This document shows, piece after piece, positions 53,636 through 63,505 of a stretch of 64,000 nucleotides of DNA (the first letter of the stretch is position 1; each line of letters begins with the position of its first letter). The DNA is from Pseudomonas tritici (GTDB lineage Bacteria; Pseudomonadota; Gammaproteobacteria; Pseudomonadales; Pseudomonadaceae): NCBI RefSeq assembly GCF_014268275.3, contig NZ_CP077084.1:3162001-3226000 (forward strand), read 5' to 3'. The notes below the pieces were generated by a model. The model did not search any database, was not told the DNA's origin, and was given only the letters and a program-made list of their open reading frames with translations. A program made the translations under genes and the position numbers.

Positions 53636-55038
53636 TACTGCGCGGCGAACGGCGGGCGGATTTCGCGTATCAGGCGGTTTACCGCTACATGATCAACCTG
53701 ATCAACGACGTCAGTACTGACGCGCGGGTAAAGCTGCCGTCCCTTCGGCAATTGGCGGGGCGGCTGAACGTGTCGATCTCGACGGTCCAGTACGCGTACT
53801 CGCTGCTTGAGAAGGAGGGCAGGGTCTATTCGGTGGCCAAGTCGGGCTATTACGCCTGGCCTATGTCGGCAAACCCGCTGGCGTGGGCGGCTGGCGACCT
53901 GCTCGATCGGCTTTACGCAGCGGCGCGCCGCCCGGGCATGGTGGTGCTCAGTGGCGATGAACCTGCGTTGCTGGTGTCACTGGATAGCAACCTGTTGCGC
54001 CTGGAGCGGGAGTTGGTGCGCCACTACCCGCAACATCTGCAACCCTGGGCCCAGCCCTGCGGTGTCTGGGAACTGCGCGCAGCGCTGGCGGCGCGTTATA
54101 CCTCTTCGCCCACTCGCTGTTGGCATGCCGATGACGTCTACATCGGCGCCGACCTGCGCGGTGTGCTGGACATCCTTGTCGAAGTCTTGGGCCTGAGGGG
54201 GACGACGGTAATTGTGGAATCACCCTGCGACTGGCTGGTCTTGCGCCTGCTCCAAGATGCCGGGGTACGTATTATCGAGTTGCCCTGGACGCTGCAGGGG
54301 CGCCTGGACCTGGTGACTCTTGACCAATTGTTGTGCGATGAGCCGGTGCACCTGGTGTTGCTGTCGTCGGCCGTCAGCCTGCCGGCAGGTGTGGCTATGC
54401 CGACCCAGGACCGCCTGGCCGTTGCGCAAATGCTCGATCAGTACGGTTGCTGGCTATTGGAAAACGACACCTATGGCGAATTGGGGTTCACAGAACCGCA
54501 GGCAGCCTTGCGCGAACTGGTGAACCCCGAGCGACTGATGGTGTTTTCCTCTTTCGAGAAAGTCCTTGGGTCGGAAGCCCCTTATGGTTATCTGCTGTCT
54601 CGGCGCATGAGCAGTGAATTGCAGCGCCAGTTCCTGCTGCGTTCCTTTCGGTTGTCGTCGATTCGCCAGCGAGCGATTGCCCGCCTTTATCAAAGCGGGC
54701 GCATCGACCAGCACCTGCGCACACTGCACCTGCAGTTACGCCAGCAGGCAGAGGAAATGCGTCACCGCCTGGATCAGCATCTGGGGGACCAAGTGGCCTA
54801 CCGCGCGCCGACTGCCGGGGCGACGTTTTGGTTGGGCGCCACAAAGCCCGTGGATATGCGCCAGGTGTTCCAGCGCCTGCTCGCCCAGCAGATAGTGATT
54901 GCACCCGGCGAGCTGTTTAGTGTCAGTGGCCTGCATCAACAGAACCTGCGCCTGAGCTACGCCTTTCACGGGCAACCCGACCTGGATATCGCCCTGGCTG
55001 CTATAAGCGAAGCACTGCATCAGGCGCAGACCGGATGA
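53632..55038 (+). CDS. MocR-type transcriptional regulator (GntR HTH plus aminotransferase fold)
   Basis: This is a 468-residue PdxR/MocR-type protein. The GntR winged HTH is at residues 10-75 (LPSLRQLAGRLNVSISTVQYAYSLLEKEGRVY). A class I aminotransferase-like domain follows with a PLP-lysine in FSSFEKVLGSEAPYGYL (K in the EKVLG segment). MocR proteins bind PLP and often an amino compound, and act as regulators rather than transaminases. It is coupled to the preceding hypothetical gene. Confidence 0.9.
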   Translation: MILRGERRADFAYQAVYRYMINLINDVSTDARVKLPSLRQLAGRLNVSISTVQYAYSLLEKEGRVYSVAKSGYYAWPMSANPLAWAAGDLLDRLYAAARRPGMVVLSGDEPALLVSLDSNLLRLERELVRHYPQHLQPWAQPCGVWELRAALAARYTSSPTRCWHADDVYIGADLRGVLDILVEVLGLRGTTVIVESPCDWLVLRLLQDAGVRIIELPWTLQGRLDLVTLDQLLCDEPVHLVLLSSAVSLPAGVAMPTQDRLAVAQMLDQYGCWLLENDTYGELGFTEPQAALRELVNPERLMVFSSFEKVLGSEAPYGYLLSRRMSSELQRQFLLRSFRLSSIRQRAIARLYQSGRIDQHLRTLHLQLRQQAEEMRHRLDQHLGDQVAYRAPTAGATFWLGATKPVDMRQVFQRLLAQQIVIAPGELFSVSGLHQQNLRLSYAFHGQPDLDIALAAISEALHQAQTG

Positions 55039-55143
55039 TCGCGTGAAGTTTCTCTTACTGTTGTAGGATCGATAACGTCGCGCAGCAGTCCAACTCTCAG
55101 TAAACTGCCATTTTTTCCAAATTCTTCTTTCCGAGGTTTATGC

Positions 55144-56787
55144 ATGACAATCAGTCCTTTTGCGGGCAAGCCGGCGCCAGCCCAGTTGCTGGTGGATATC
55201 CCGCGACTGGTCACGGCCTATTACACCGGCCAGCCTGATGCAGCAATCTCCACCCAACGTGTGGCTTTTGGTACCTCCGGGCACCGGGGCAGCTCATTCG
55301 AATTGAGCTTCAACGAATGGCATGTGCTCGCCATCAGCCAAGCCATCTGCCTGTATCGTGAAGCCCAGGGCATCAACGGCCCACTGTTTGTCGGCCTCGA
55401 CACCCACGCGCTGTCCACGCCCGCCGGTGCCAGCGCGCTGGAAGTGCTGGCTGCCAATGGCGTGCACGTGATGCTGGCCGAAGGCGATGAGTACACGCCG
55501 ACCCCGGCAATTTCCCACGCGATCATCTGCTACAACCGTGGCCGCACCAGCGGCCTGGCCGACGGCATCGTCATCACGCCGTCGCACAACCCGCCGCAGA
55601 GTGGCGGCTATAAGTACAACCCACCCAACGGCGGCCCGGCAGATACGCACGTCACCAAGTGGATCGAAGCCAAGGCCAATGAACTGTTGGCCAACAAACT
55701 GGCCGGGGTCAAGCGCATCACCCATGCACAGGCGCTCAAGGCCGACACCACCCATCGCCATGATTACCTCAACAGCTATGTGGCTGACCTGGTCAATGTG
55801 ATCGACATGGACGCCATCCGCAGCGTCGATCTGCGCCTGGGTGTGGACCCGCTGGGCGGAGCAGGGGTGCGCTACTGGTCGGCGATTGCCGAGCACTACC
55901 GCCTGAACCTGGACGTGGTGAACACGGAAGTCGACTCGACGTTCCGCTTCATGAGCGTTGACTGGGACGGTCAGATCCGCATGGACCCGTCCTCCAGCTA
56001 CGCGATGCAGGGCCTGATCGGTCTCAAGGATCGCTTTGACGTGGCCTTCGCCTGCGACCCGGACCACGACCGCCACGGCATCGTCACGCCGTCCGGTGGC
56101 CTGTTGGCACCGAACAATTACCTGGCAGTGTCCATCGATTACCTGTTCCAGAACCGTCCTGACTGGCGCGCTGACGCCGCCGTGGGCAAGACCGTAGTCA
56201 GCAGCGGCCTGATTGATCGCGTGGCTGGACGTATTGGCCGTCGCCTGTACGAAGTGCCGGTCGGCTTCAAGTGGTTTGCCGATGGACTGTTCGACGGTTC
56301 GTTGGGCTTTGGCGGCGAAGAAAGCGCCGGCGCCTCGTTCCTGCGCAAGGATGGCAGCGTATGGAGCACTGACAAAGACGGTTTGATCCCGGCGCTGCTG
56401 GCAGCGGAGATGACCTCGCGCAAAGGCCAGGACCCAAGCCAGATCTACCGCGGCCTGACCGACGCCCTGGGCGAGCCATTTGCGATTCGCGTGGATGCCA
56501 AGGCCACGCCGGCGCAGAAAGCCTTGCTCGGCAAGCTGTCACCGGACCAAGTGACGTCCACTGAATTGGCCGGGGAAAGCATCCAGCAGATCCTTAGCCA
56601 CGCACCGGGTAACAACCAGGCGATCGGCGGCTTGAAGGTGATGACCGAAAACGGCTGGTTTGCTGCACGGCCATCGGGTACTGAGGACATTTACAAGATC
56701 TACGCCGAAAGCTTTATTGGCGAAGATCACCTCAAGCAATTGGTGGAAGAAGCGCAGGTGTTGGTAGACGGCGCCATTTCTCAGTAA
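55144..56787 (+). CDS. pgm: Phosphoglucomutase (alpha-D-glucose phosphate-specific)
   Basis: This is a 547-residue enzyme interconverting glucose 1-phosphate and glucose 6-phosphate. The phosphoserine motif is TPSHNPP with S147; the metal loop DPDHDRHG and the sugar loop [15 protein letters not shown] are all present, and the phosphate-binding [15 protein letters not shown] lies near the C-terminus. Length and order are standard for Pgm. It is followed by a REP-type inverted pair. Confidence 0.96.
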   Translation: MTISPFAGKPAPAQLLVDIPRLVTAYYTGQPDAAISTQRVAFGTSGHRGSSFELSFNEWHVLAISQAICLYREAQGINGPLFVGLDTHALSTPAGASALEVLAANGVHVMLAEGDEYTPTPAISHAIICYNRGRTSGLADGIVITPSHNPPQSGGYKYNPPNGGPADTHVTKWIEAKANELLANKLAGVKRITHAQALKADTTHRHDYLNSYVADLVNVIDMDAIRSVDLRLGVDPLGGAGVRYWSAIAEHYRLNLDVVNTEVDSTFRFMSVDWDGQIRMDPSSSYAMQGLIGLKDRFDVAFACDPDHDRHGIVTPSGGLLAPNNYLAVSIDYLFQNRPDWRADAAVGKTVVSSGLIDRVAGRIGRRLYEVPVGFKWFADGLFDGSLGFGGEESAGASFLRKDGSVWSTDKDGLIPALLAAEMTSRKGQDPSQIYRGLTDALGEPFAIRVDAKATPAQKALLGKLSPDQVTSTELAGESIQQILSHAPGNNQAIGGLKVMTENGWFAARPSGTEDIYKIYAESFIGEDHLKQLVEEAQVLVDGAISQ

Positions 56788-56802
56788 CACCCCAAAACCA
56801 GT

Positions 56803-56884
56803 GTGGGAGCGGGCTTGCTCGCGAATGCGGTAGATCAGTCAGCACATTGGCGACTGACACTCCGCATTCGCGAGCAAGCCCGCT
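56803..56884. repeat. REPIN: inverted pair of fluorescens-type REP elements
   Basis: GTGGGAGCGGGCTTGCTCGC followed by GAATGCGG, and its inverted partner starting CCGCATTCGCGAGCAAGCCC, separated by about 30 nt. These are the Pseudomonas REP/BIME palindromes that fold in mRNA 3' ends. It sits between pgm and the pirin gene. Confidence 0.9.
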
Positions 56885-56896
56885 ATTGGGACAGCG

Positions 56897-57592
56897 TCAG
56901 GCCAGGTCGACCAAGACAATTTCGCTGTCTTCAATCGCAGTCACCCGCAACATCTGCTCATCCTCTACCGCAATGCCGTCTCGAGCTTGCGCACGCAAGC
57001 CATTGACTTCAATCACGCCGGTCGCAGGCACCAGATAAGCCCGTCGACCGCTGTCCAGCCGGTACTCAGCACTTTCCCCAGCCTTCAGATTTGCCGCAAC
57101 CAGCCGCGCATCCGCCCGAATACGCAGGCTGTCGCTATCGCCTGCCTTGCCACTGGCCAGTGTTACAAATCCTTCGCGATCACCTTTCGGAAACGGCTTG
57201 GCTCCCCAGGAAGGCGGCAATCCGGCTTCATTCGGGATAATCCAGATCTGGAAAATCTGGGTCGGCGTATCTTCCAGGTTGTACTCGCTGTGAGCGATCC
57301 CGGTGCCTGCACTCATGACCTGTACATCTCCCGCTTCGGTGCGGCCTTTGTTGCCGAGGTTGTCGGCATGGCTGATCGCACCTTCACGCACATAGGTGAT
57401 GATTTCCATATCGCGGTGTGGGTGCTGCGGGAACCCGGTCCCCGGCGCGATGATGTCGTCGTTCCAAACGCGCAGGTTGCCCCAGTGCATGCGGTTGGGG
57501 TCGTGGTACTCGGCAAATGAAAAGTGGTGATGAGCGTCAAGCCAGCCGTGGTGGGCGCCGCCCAAGGAAGTGAAAGGTCGAAGTTCAAGCAT
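56897..57592 (-). CDS. Pirin-family protein (YhhW-like bicupin)
   Basis: This is a 231-residue bicupin protein of the pirin/YhhW family, some members of which have quercetin 2,3-dioxygenase activity. LGGAHHGWLDAHHHFSFAEYHDP (metal-ligand histidines) and PHRDMEIITYV are the characteristic N-terminal motifs, with SAGTGIAHSEYN later. It is monocistronic and convergent with pgm across the REPIN. Confidence 0.93.
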   Translation of the reverse strand: MLELRPFTSLGGAHHGWLDAHHHFSFAEYHDPNRMHWGNLRVWNDDIIAPGTGFPQHPHRDMEIITYVREGAISHADNLGNKGRTEAGDVQVMSAGTGIAHSEYNLEDTPTQIFQIWIIPNEAGLPPSWGAKPFPKGDREGFVTLASGKAGDSDSLRIRADARLVAANLKAGESAEYRLDSGRRAYLVPATGVIEVNGLRAQARDGIAVEDEQMLRVTAIEDSEIVLVDLA

Positions 57593-57811
57593 GATCGTCT
57601 CCTGTGGATGCGCTTATGATCCTGCAGCCCATGATCGATAAAAAGCGTAAAAAATGCCTGATTCCTATCGATTTACTTGATTGGTTAGTGGCGTTTTGAC
57701 TTTCAGTTCATCGCCTAACTGCATGACTGCAAAGCAATTGGCTGGAACTGAACGTCGATTCCGGCGACCATGGGGCCCTATGTAAACACCTTGTTCACCG
57801 CAGGAGTCCGC

Positions 57812-60259
57812 GTGTCGCAACAACCGCCTGATTTGCCCCCCGAACTGCGCCCTCTGGCTGAAATGCCTTGGTTGAAGCGCCTGGCCGCGCGCCTGTTTGG
57901 CCATGGTCTGACTCGCCTGCGCGCCCAGCACCGGTTTTCATGGCTGCACGGTCAGGCCGACGGTTTTCGCAGCGGGCATGAAGCGGGTGTGGAATATGGC
58001 TATCGCGAGGGCAAGGCTGACGGCCTTGAGGAAGGTCGGCAAGTGCTGCTGATTCGCGACTTCCGCCCGGACGAGCACCGTGCGCCGGGAGTTGATGACA
58101 CTCTGTTTGATGATTGGCGCCTGCCGCTCACCGCCGAGTTGAAAAAGCGCATCAAAGCGGATGTCGCGCGATTGCTGCCTGCTCACGCCCAGCCCAGCGC
58201 CGCGCAATGGAAGATGATTTTCAGCGATACACCGTCTACCTCGGTGATTGCCGGTGCCGGTGCCGGCAAATCCACCTCCTTGGTACTGCGTATTTTGCTG
58301 CTCACCCATTACCTGGGCTTTGAGCTGAGCTCAATGACGGTGGTGACCTTCACCCGCGAGTCACGCAAAGACTTCATCAACAAGCTCATAGAAATTCTTA
58401 GCCTGTGGGGCCAACCCCTTGGTATGAAAGAAGCTCAGGCCGTGGTGCGCACCTTTCACTCGCGCATCCTGCCGATGGTGCGCAGCTTGCCGGGCTTTGA
58501 GCGCCTGCAAGCGTTCGAGAACCTGAACTCGGGCGTTGAAGACGCTGACGGCAACCCCTTCGACCTGCGTATCAACGAAGCCCAGCGCCAGCAGATGAAT
58601 GCCTGCTATCACCGGCTGCACGGGCAGCACGCGCGTTTTCGTGAGCTGATTGCGCCACTCGCGCGCCACGGGCTGCAGCTCAAAGCGTTGGAGCGGGACC
58701 ATCCGGATGTGCAAAAGCGCATGGCCGTGACCGAGTTGGCGGCCAAGCGCGATGAAGAACTCTGCGATGCGATCGAGGACCTGTGGTTCCGTGCGGGCGC
58801 CTGGCCGATCAAAGGCATTGAGCCCAATCGGCAGCCTGTGGGGATTAACGGCGCGCAATTTCACTGCCATGGCTATATCCGCGAGCTGGACGCCTGGGTG
58901 GTGCTGGGCTTTGATTCACGGGAAAACGCCCAGATCAGCCGGCCCAACGCAAAGCTGTCGCTACGCGCAGAATGGGCCGTAAAGCGCACCCTTTTTCAAG
59001 CTTTCTGCCGTAAGCCTTTGATATGGCTTGATAGTTATGAATCATCAAGGCGTCTTTTAAGCAGCTTGGCCGGTGATGCCACGGCCGGGCCAGGTTTTGA
59101 TTACAAGGTTAAAGGTGAATTGGCTTCGGCGCCGTTGCTGGACAGTTTCGTGATGGCTGCCGGGTTTATCGAGAACCTTGGCCTGGACGTACCGACTGCG
59201 GTTGGGAAGATGAGCTTCGCCAAGGATGACCCGGACCGCTTTTTCTTCGAAGCCCTGAGCATCTTCTGGAAAGCCCTGGAAGATCACCTGCTGGACCAGT
59301 CGCCACCGATCATGACCTACAACCGCATGTTCTCGCTGTTTGGCGAAAATACGCCGGAAAACCTCAAGCTGCTCAGCGACACGCTGTTGCGGCCCTTGTC
59401 GCATTTGATGATCGATGAGTTCCAGGACGTTTCGCCGCAAATTGTCTCGTGGATCCGCGCCAGCCTGCGCGAGATCCGCAGCCGTGGCCCGGCCATGCAC
59501 GTCGGGCGTGGCGCCCAGCGTTCATCGCTGCTGTGCGTGGGGGACGATTGGCAGTCAATCTACGGTTGGCGCGGGAGTTCGCCAAAATACTTTATGGCGT
59601 TCAACAACGAATTCCCTTCACCGGCCACCACCCGCGTGATGCTGGGCGAGAACTACCGCAGTCATCAACACATCATCGACGCGGCCGAGCATATTGTGCG
59701 TGCCGCGCCGGCGATCCCCGGCAAGAAGGCCAAGGCCAGTGGCGCGCCCAAGGCGTTGGTGCCGGTCAAGGTGCTGGAACGGGACGACGCGGCATTGGGT
59801 CGGCTGTTGCTGGAGCACTACCAGAAGGGTGAATCAGTGTTGATGCTGTATCGAAAAAGCAGCGATAAGCTATTGATTCAAGAGCATATTCAGCCTGCAA
59901 TTAATGTTGATTCTAGCTTGCCGCCGCCGATGCGCAGGTTAAAGCAACTGACCTATCACAGTGCCAAAGGCTTGCAGGCTGATGCGGTATTTCTGCTTGG
60001 TGATTGCCAGCATGTCACGAGCTCGCCTTACAAGAACCAGGTGTACCGCATGGCGGGCCTGGGTAAGGACGGTGATAGCGAGCCGTATGACAATGCGCAA
60101 AAAGACGAGGTGCTGCGCTTGGCCTACGTGGGCATTACCCGGGCGGTGAGCCACTGCTATTGGTATGTAGAAAAGCCCGAAGCACAGGCGGTGAATATGC
60201 CGAAGGCATCGGAGCGGGTGGATTGCAAGAAAGCGTTTTTTGACGATCAACGCAGCTGA
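57812..60259 (+). CDS. UvrD/Rep-like SF1 helicase
   Basis: This is an 815-residue UvrD-like helicase with an unusual N-terminal part. Residues about 60-80 (GHEAGVEYGYREGKADGLEEGR) are a glycine-charged repeat-like stretch. Motifs: Q-like SAAQWKMIF, Walker A GAGAGKSTS, FTRESRKDF, Walker B MIDEFQDVSP, GDDWQSIYGWRG, and LAYVGITRA near the end. It probably unwinds or translocates DNA in repair or conflict. GTG at 57812 has AGGAG 7 nt upstream; the ATG at 57770 is in frame but lacks a site. It is a stand-alone gene with REP-type hairpin after it. Confidence 0.87.
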   Translation: MSQQPPDLPPELRPLAEMPWLKRLAARLFGHGLTRLRAQHRFSWLHGQADGFRSGHEAGVEYGYREGKADGLEEGRQVLLIRDFRPDEHRAPGVDDTLFDDWRLPLTAELKKRIKADVARLLPAHAQPSAAQWKMIFSDTPSTSVIAGAGAGKSTSLVLRILLLTHYLGFELSSMTVVTFTRESRKDFINKLIEILSLWGQPLGMKEAQAVVRTFHSRILPMVRSLPGFERLQAFENLNSGVEDADGNPFDLRINEAQRQQMNACYHRLHGQHARFRELIAPLARHGLQLKALERDHPDVQKRMAVTELAAKRDEELCDAIEDLWFRAGAWPIKGIEPNRQPVGINGAQFHCHGYIRELDAWVVLGFDSRENAQISRPNAKLSLRAEWAVKRTLFQAFCRKPLIWLDSYESSRRLLSSLAGDATAGPGFDYKVKGELASAPLLDSFVMAAGFIENLGLDVPTAVGKMSFAKDDPDRFFFEALSIFWKALEDHLLDQSPPIMTYNRMFSLFGENTPENLKLLSDTLLRPLSHLMIDEFQDVSPQIVSWIRASLREIRSRGPAMHVGRGAQRSSLLCVGDDWQSIYGWRGSSPKYFMAFNNEFPSPATTRVMLGENYRSHQHIIDAAEHIVRAAPAIPGKKAKASGAPKALVPVKVLERDDAALGRLLLEHYQKGESVLMLYRKSSDKLLIQEHIQPAINVDSSLPPPMRRLKQLTYHSAKGLQADAVFLLGDCQHVTSSPYKNQVYRMAGLGKDGDSEPYDNAQKDEVLRLAYVGITRAVSHCYWYVEKPEAQAVNMPKASERVDCKKAFFDDQRS

Positions 60260-60274
60260 GACACACCGGACTAA

Positions 60275-60300
60275 ATGTGGGAGCAAGCCCGCTCCCACAT
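60275..60300. repeat. REP-type hairpin
   Basis: ATGTGGGAGC / GCTCCCACAT stem with a short loop, a single fluorescens-type REP element just after the helicase gene. It may stabilise or end the transcript. Confidence 0.8.
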
Positions 60301-60328
60301 GGGTAATTCAATGTCCGATAGAGGTGGG

Positions 60329-60601
60329 TCAGGCCCGCAATGACTGCGGCGGCACAAACGACTCCAGCTCATCCTCCACCGCTTCAATAATCCGCTCCAC
60401 ATCCGCCGCATTCATCACCGTTGCACAAGGGATTCCGGCGATGGCAATCAGCGTCTCGCCGCTGGCGCGGTCGAACAGGCGGACGATCATGCTGCCGGGC
60501 GCGTCCATGCTGCCCTCAAAGCCCATCGGATGAAAATGCCAGCGCATCAGCTGGCAGGCGTTGGGGAACGTCACTTTGTTCATATTGCCCACCTTGTTCA
60601 T
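60329..60601 (-). CDS. DUF1652-family small protein
   Basis: This is a 90-residue protein with the DUF1652 pattern (FPNACQLMRWHFHPMGFEG ... MIVRLFDRASGETLIAIAGI ... VERIIEAVEDELE). The family is almost confined to Pseudomonas and has no known function. ATG at 60601 has AAGGAAG upstream; a second Met is at 60583. Confidence 0.75.
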   Translation of the reverse strand: MNKVGNMNKVTFPNACQLMRWHFHPMGFEGSMDAPGSMIVRLFDRASGETLIAIAGIPCATVMNAADVERIIEAVEDELESFVPPQSLRA

Positions 60602-60858
60602 TGAGCGCTTCCTTTAGCTCGTGGCAGGGGGGCCAGGACCTTCACTGGTCATGGCGTCGAAGCACTAAAAATAGCATTCGTTCGCAATCGCAAGGTGACT
60701 TTTTTGGTCCCGTTCGGCAGTTGTTTTCCATTCGGTTGATGTGGGTCATGTCCTGCTTGAAAGTAGGCGAAAGGCCACTAGTCAGAAGTTCCAATTGACC
60801 ATTGAAGGCCCCAGCGAAATTCGGCACTCTCCACGGTTTACCCGCCGCCGAGCCTGCC

Positions 60859-61668
60859 ATGCCTGACATCGCTGCTGACGATGACACCCAGCAATCCCAG
60901 GTCACACGTGAACTGGTGACGCGCCACCACCTGTGTTGGCGCCATCGGGATCTGGAGGGCGTGATGTCCTACTACCACCCGGACATCCAGTACCACGATT
61001 TTTTCCAGAACCGTGTCGTCGGTTTCGCTGAATTACGCGAATACCTGCAAGCCAGCATGCCCCGCGAGGCCGACGAGGCGATTGAGCATACCGACCGCAT
61101 TCGCGCCGAGGGTGACACCGCGTTCATCCAGTACCGCATCACCCTGCGTGGCGGCCAGGGGCTGGTGTCGTTTCGCACCAGCGAGGCCATCACCGTACGG
61201 GATGGATTGATCTGGCGGGTTAACGAGTACGCGTCCCTGGTGCATGAGCAGCCGGCCCAAGCCGCGCGGCCGTCGGTCAGCCGTCTGGGCCTGTCGCCGC
61301 AGCAATTGGGGCACATGGCCAATGACCTGCAGCACTATTTTGAGCGCAAGCAACCCTACCTGGACCCGGAGCTGGACCTGCAACGGGTTGCCAAGGAGTG
61401 TGGCTACAGCCGCAATCAGATTTCCTACCTGCTGAACCAAGTGCTGGGGCAGAGCTTCTACCGCTACGTCAACCAGGCCAGGCTCCAGCATTTGCTGGCC
61501 GCGCTGGATAAGGCCGTACCGCCGATCAAGGTCGACGACCTGGCATTTGCCGCCGGTTTCAACTCACTGTCGGCGTTCTACAGCGCGTTCCGCCAGCACA
61601 CGGGCCAGTCGCCCAAAGCCTACGTCAAACAAATTTCCCTGCGTGCACGCGCGCAAGACAGCCCATAA
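60859..61668 (+). CDS. AraC-family regulator with N-terminal NTF2/SnoaL domain
   Basis: This is a 269-residue regulator. The first ~130 residues are an NTF2-like domain (WRHRDLEGVMSYYHPDIQYHDF); the C-terminal AraC HTH reads LDLQRVAKECGYSRNQISYLLNQVLGQSFYRYVNQ then AFAAGFNSLSAFYSAFRQHTGQSP. The fusion of a small-molecule-binding NTF2 fold to AraC is less common. ATG at 60859 chosen over an upstream non-ATG. It lies just before the FAD oxidase-cupin-binding-protein cluster and probably controls it. Confidence 0.85.
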   Translation: MPDIAADDDTQQSQVTRELVTRHHLCWRHRDLEGVMSYYHPDIQYHDFFQNRVVGFAELREYLQASMPREADEAIEHTDRIRAEGDTAFIQYRITLRGGQGLVSFRTSEAITVRDGLIWRVNEYASLVHEQPAQAARPSVSRLGLSPQQLGHMANDLQHYFERKQPYLDPELDLQRVAKECGYSRNQISYLLNQVLGQSFYRYVNQARLQHLLAALDKAVPPIKVDDLAFAAGFNSLSAFYSAFRQHTGQSPKAYVKQISLRARAQDSP

Positions 61669-61715
61669 CAGCGCGCTCTAGGATCACCTATCGAAACGAG
61701 GTGGGGGAACCTGGC

Positions 61716-63122
61716 ATGCCGGCATGGCGCACTATCAGCTTATGGATGGACCAGTTGGACGACCCGCTGCAAGCGCGGCCGGCGCTGGCGCATGACCTGG
61801 ACGTCAACGTGGCCATTATCGGCGCCGGTTACACCGGGCTGTGGACCGCGTATTACCTGAAACGCCAGGCGCCCGAGCTGAACATCGCTATTATCGAGGC
61901 GCAAACCGCTGGGTTCGGCGCCTCCGGTCGCAATGGCGGTTGGCTGATGGGCAACCTGCTGGGTGAAGACCGTTTGTTGGCCGGCCTCGATCCCGGACAG
62001 CGCCGTGCCTCCTTTGACCTGTTACACGCCATCCCGGATGAAGTGGCCCAGGTGCTGGCGCGTGAAGGTATCGACTGTGACTACCGCAAGGGCGGCGCCC
62101 TGTACTGCGCTGCGCGTTACCCCGAGCAGCAAGGCAGCCTGCGCCGCTACCTGGACAAACTTCACGCCCAGGGTCTGACCGAAGCCGACTACCGCTGGCT
62201 CAGCCCGCAACAACTGGCCGAGCAGATCCGCATCGCCAAGCCCTATGGCGGTATCTATGCACCTCACGTCGCGACCATCAACCCCGCGAAGCTGGTGCGC
62301 GGCCTGGCGCGGGTGGTTGAAAGCATGGGCGTGACGATCTACGAAAACAGCCCGGTCACTCACTGGCAGTCCGGCGGCCTGCGCACCGCCAAGGCGGCTG
62401 TTCGGGCGGCCTGGGTGGTGCCAGCGGTAGAAGGTTATGCCACGACCTTGCCGCCACTGGGCCGTTACCAATTGCCGGTGCAAAGCCTGATCGTCGCCAC
62501 TGAACCGTTGCCGGCCAGTACCTGGGACGAAATCGGCCTGCGCCATGGCCAAGCCTTTGGCGAAAGCAGCCGCCAAGTCACCTACGGACAGCGCACGGCG
62601 GATAACCGCTTGGTGTTCGGCGCGCGGGGCGGTTATCAATTCGCCGGCAAACTGCGGCATGACTTTGATTTGACCGACAGCGAAGTGGAGCTGCGTCGCT
62701 ATCTGTTCGGTGAGCTTTTCCCACAGCTCAAGAACGTAAGGATTACCCATTCCTGGGGCGGCAACCTGGGTATGTCGCGCAACTTCCGTCCGCACATGCT
62801 CTGTGACCCCAAGACCGGCATCGCGCTGTCTGGCGGTTATGGCGGGGAGGGCGTCGGCGCTACCAATCTGGGTGGCCGCACGTTGGCCGACCTGATCCTG
62901 GGCCGGGACACTCCGTTAGTCCACCAACCCTGGGTGATCCGCGAACGCGGCCTGGATGCGCTCAAGCCCTGGGAGCCCGAGCCCTGCCGCTGGTTGGGTT
63001 ATAACGCGATCATTCGCAGTTTCGTCCATGAAGACCAGGTGCTGGCCAACCCCAATACCGCCCCTTGGCGCCGCAAGCTGGCCACCGGCGTGGCCGGGTT
63101 CATGGAAGGTTTCATGCACTAA
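61716..63122 (+). CDS. FAD-dependent amine/amino acid oxidoreductase (PuuB/DAO family)
   Basis: This is a 468-residue FAD oxidoreductase: VAIIGAGYTGLWTAYYL is the dinucleotide motif, ASGRNGGWLMG the second conserved loop, and the C-terminal LSGGYGGEGVGATNLGG closes the FAD site. It resembles gamma-glutamylputrescine oxidase (PuuB) and glycine/D-amino acid oxidases. The polyamine-binding protein downstream supports an amine substrate. ATG at 61716 chosen; GTG at 61701 is possible. Confidence 0.87.
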   Translation: MPAWRTISLWMDQLDDPLQARPALAHDLDVNVAIIGAGYTGLWTAYYLKRQAPELNIAIIEAQTAGFGASGRNGGWLMGNLLGEDRLLAGLDPGQRRASFDLLHAIPDEVAQVLAREGIDCDYRKGGALYCAARYPEQQGSLRRYLDKLHAQGLTEADYRWLSPQQLAEQIRIAKPYGGIYAPHVATINPAKLVRGLARVVESMGVTIYENSPVTHWQSGGLRTAKAAVRAAWVVPAVEGYATTLPPLGRYQLPVQSLIVATEPLPASTWDEIGLRHGQAFGESSRQVTYGQRTADNRLVFGARGGYQFAGKLRHDFDLTDSEVELRRYLFGELFPQLKNVRITHSWGGNLGMSRNFRPHMLCDPKTGIALSGGYGGEGVGATNLGGRTLADLILGRDTPLVHQPWVIRERGLDALKPWEPEPCRWLGYNAIIRSFVHEDQVLANPNTAPWRRKLATGVAGFMEGFMH

Positions 63123-63148
63123 GTCGTTTCACTCACACGGGAAAACCC

Positions 63149-63490
63149 ATGAGCATCACTCAATTCAAAGACACGCTGAACGCCCACTTGCCGGACTCGT
63201 CACCGGTGGCCGTGCCCTTGGGCGAGCCCATCGCCGTGGCCTCGACCCTGAGCGTTGAGCGCAGCGATGGCGTCGAAACCGGCATCTGGGAATGCACCCC
63301 AGGCGTGTGGCGTCGACAGATCAAATCCCAGGAGTTTTGCCACTTCATCCAGGGCCGCTGCACCTTCACCCCTGATAACGGTGAAATCGTCCACATACAA
63401 GCTGGTGATGCACTGATGTTGCCGGCCAACAGCACGGGCATCTGGGATATCCAGGAAACCGTGCGCAAGACCTATGTATTGATCCTGTAA
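63149..63490 (+). CDS. Cupin-domain protein
   Basis: This is a 113-residue single cupin of the group that follows amine oxidases and ABC systems in pseudomonads (GIWECTPGVWRRQIKSQEFCHFIQGRCTFTPDNGE; AGDALMLPANSTGIWDIQETVRKTYV). It may bind a metabolite as an accessory or detoxify a product. It is 26 nt after the oxidase gene, in the same operon. Confidence 0.85.
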   Translation: MSITQFKDTLNAHLPDSSPVAVPLGEPIAVASTLSVERSDGVETGIWECTPGVWRRQIKSQEFCHFIQGRCTFTPDNGEIVHIQAGDALMLPANSTGIWDIQETVRKTYVLIL

Positions 63491-63505
63491 CGCTTTGATC
63501 CTTGA

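Noticed and set aside
56803..56884. CRISPR-like repeat
   Set aside because: Only one inverted pair, matching known Pseudomonas REP sequence, with no spacers.
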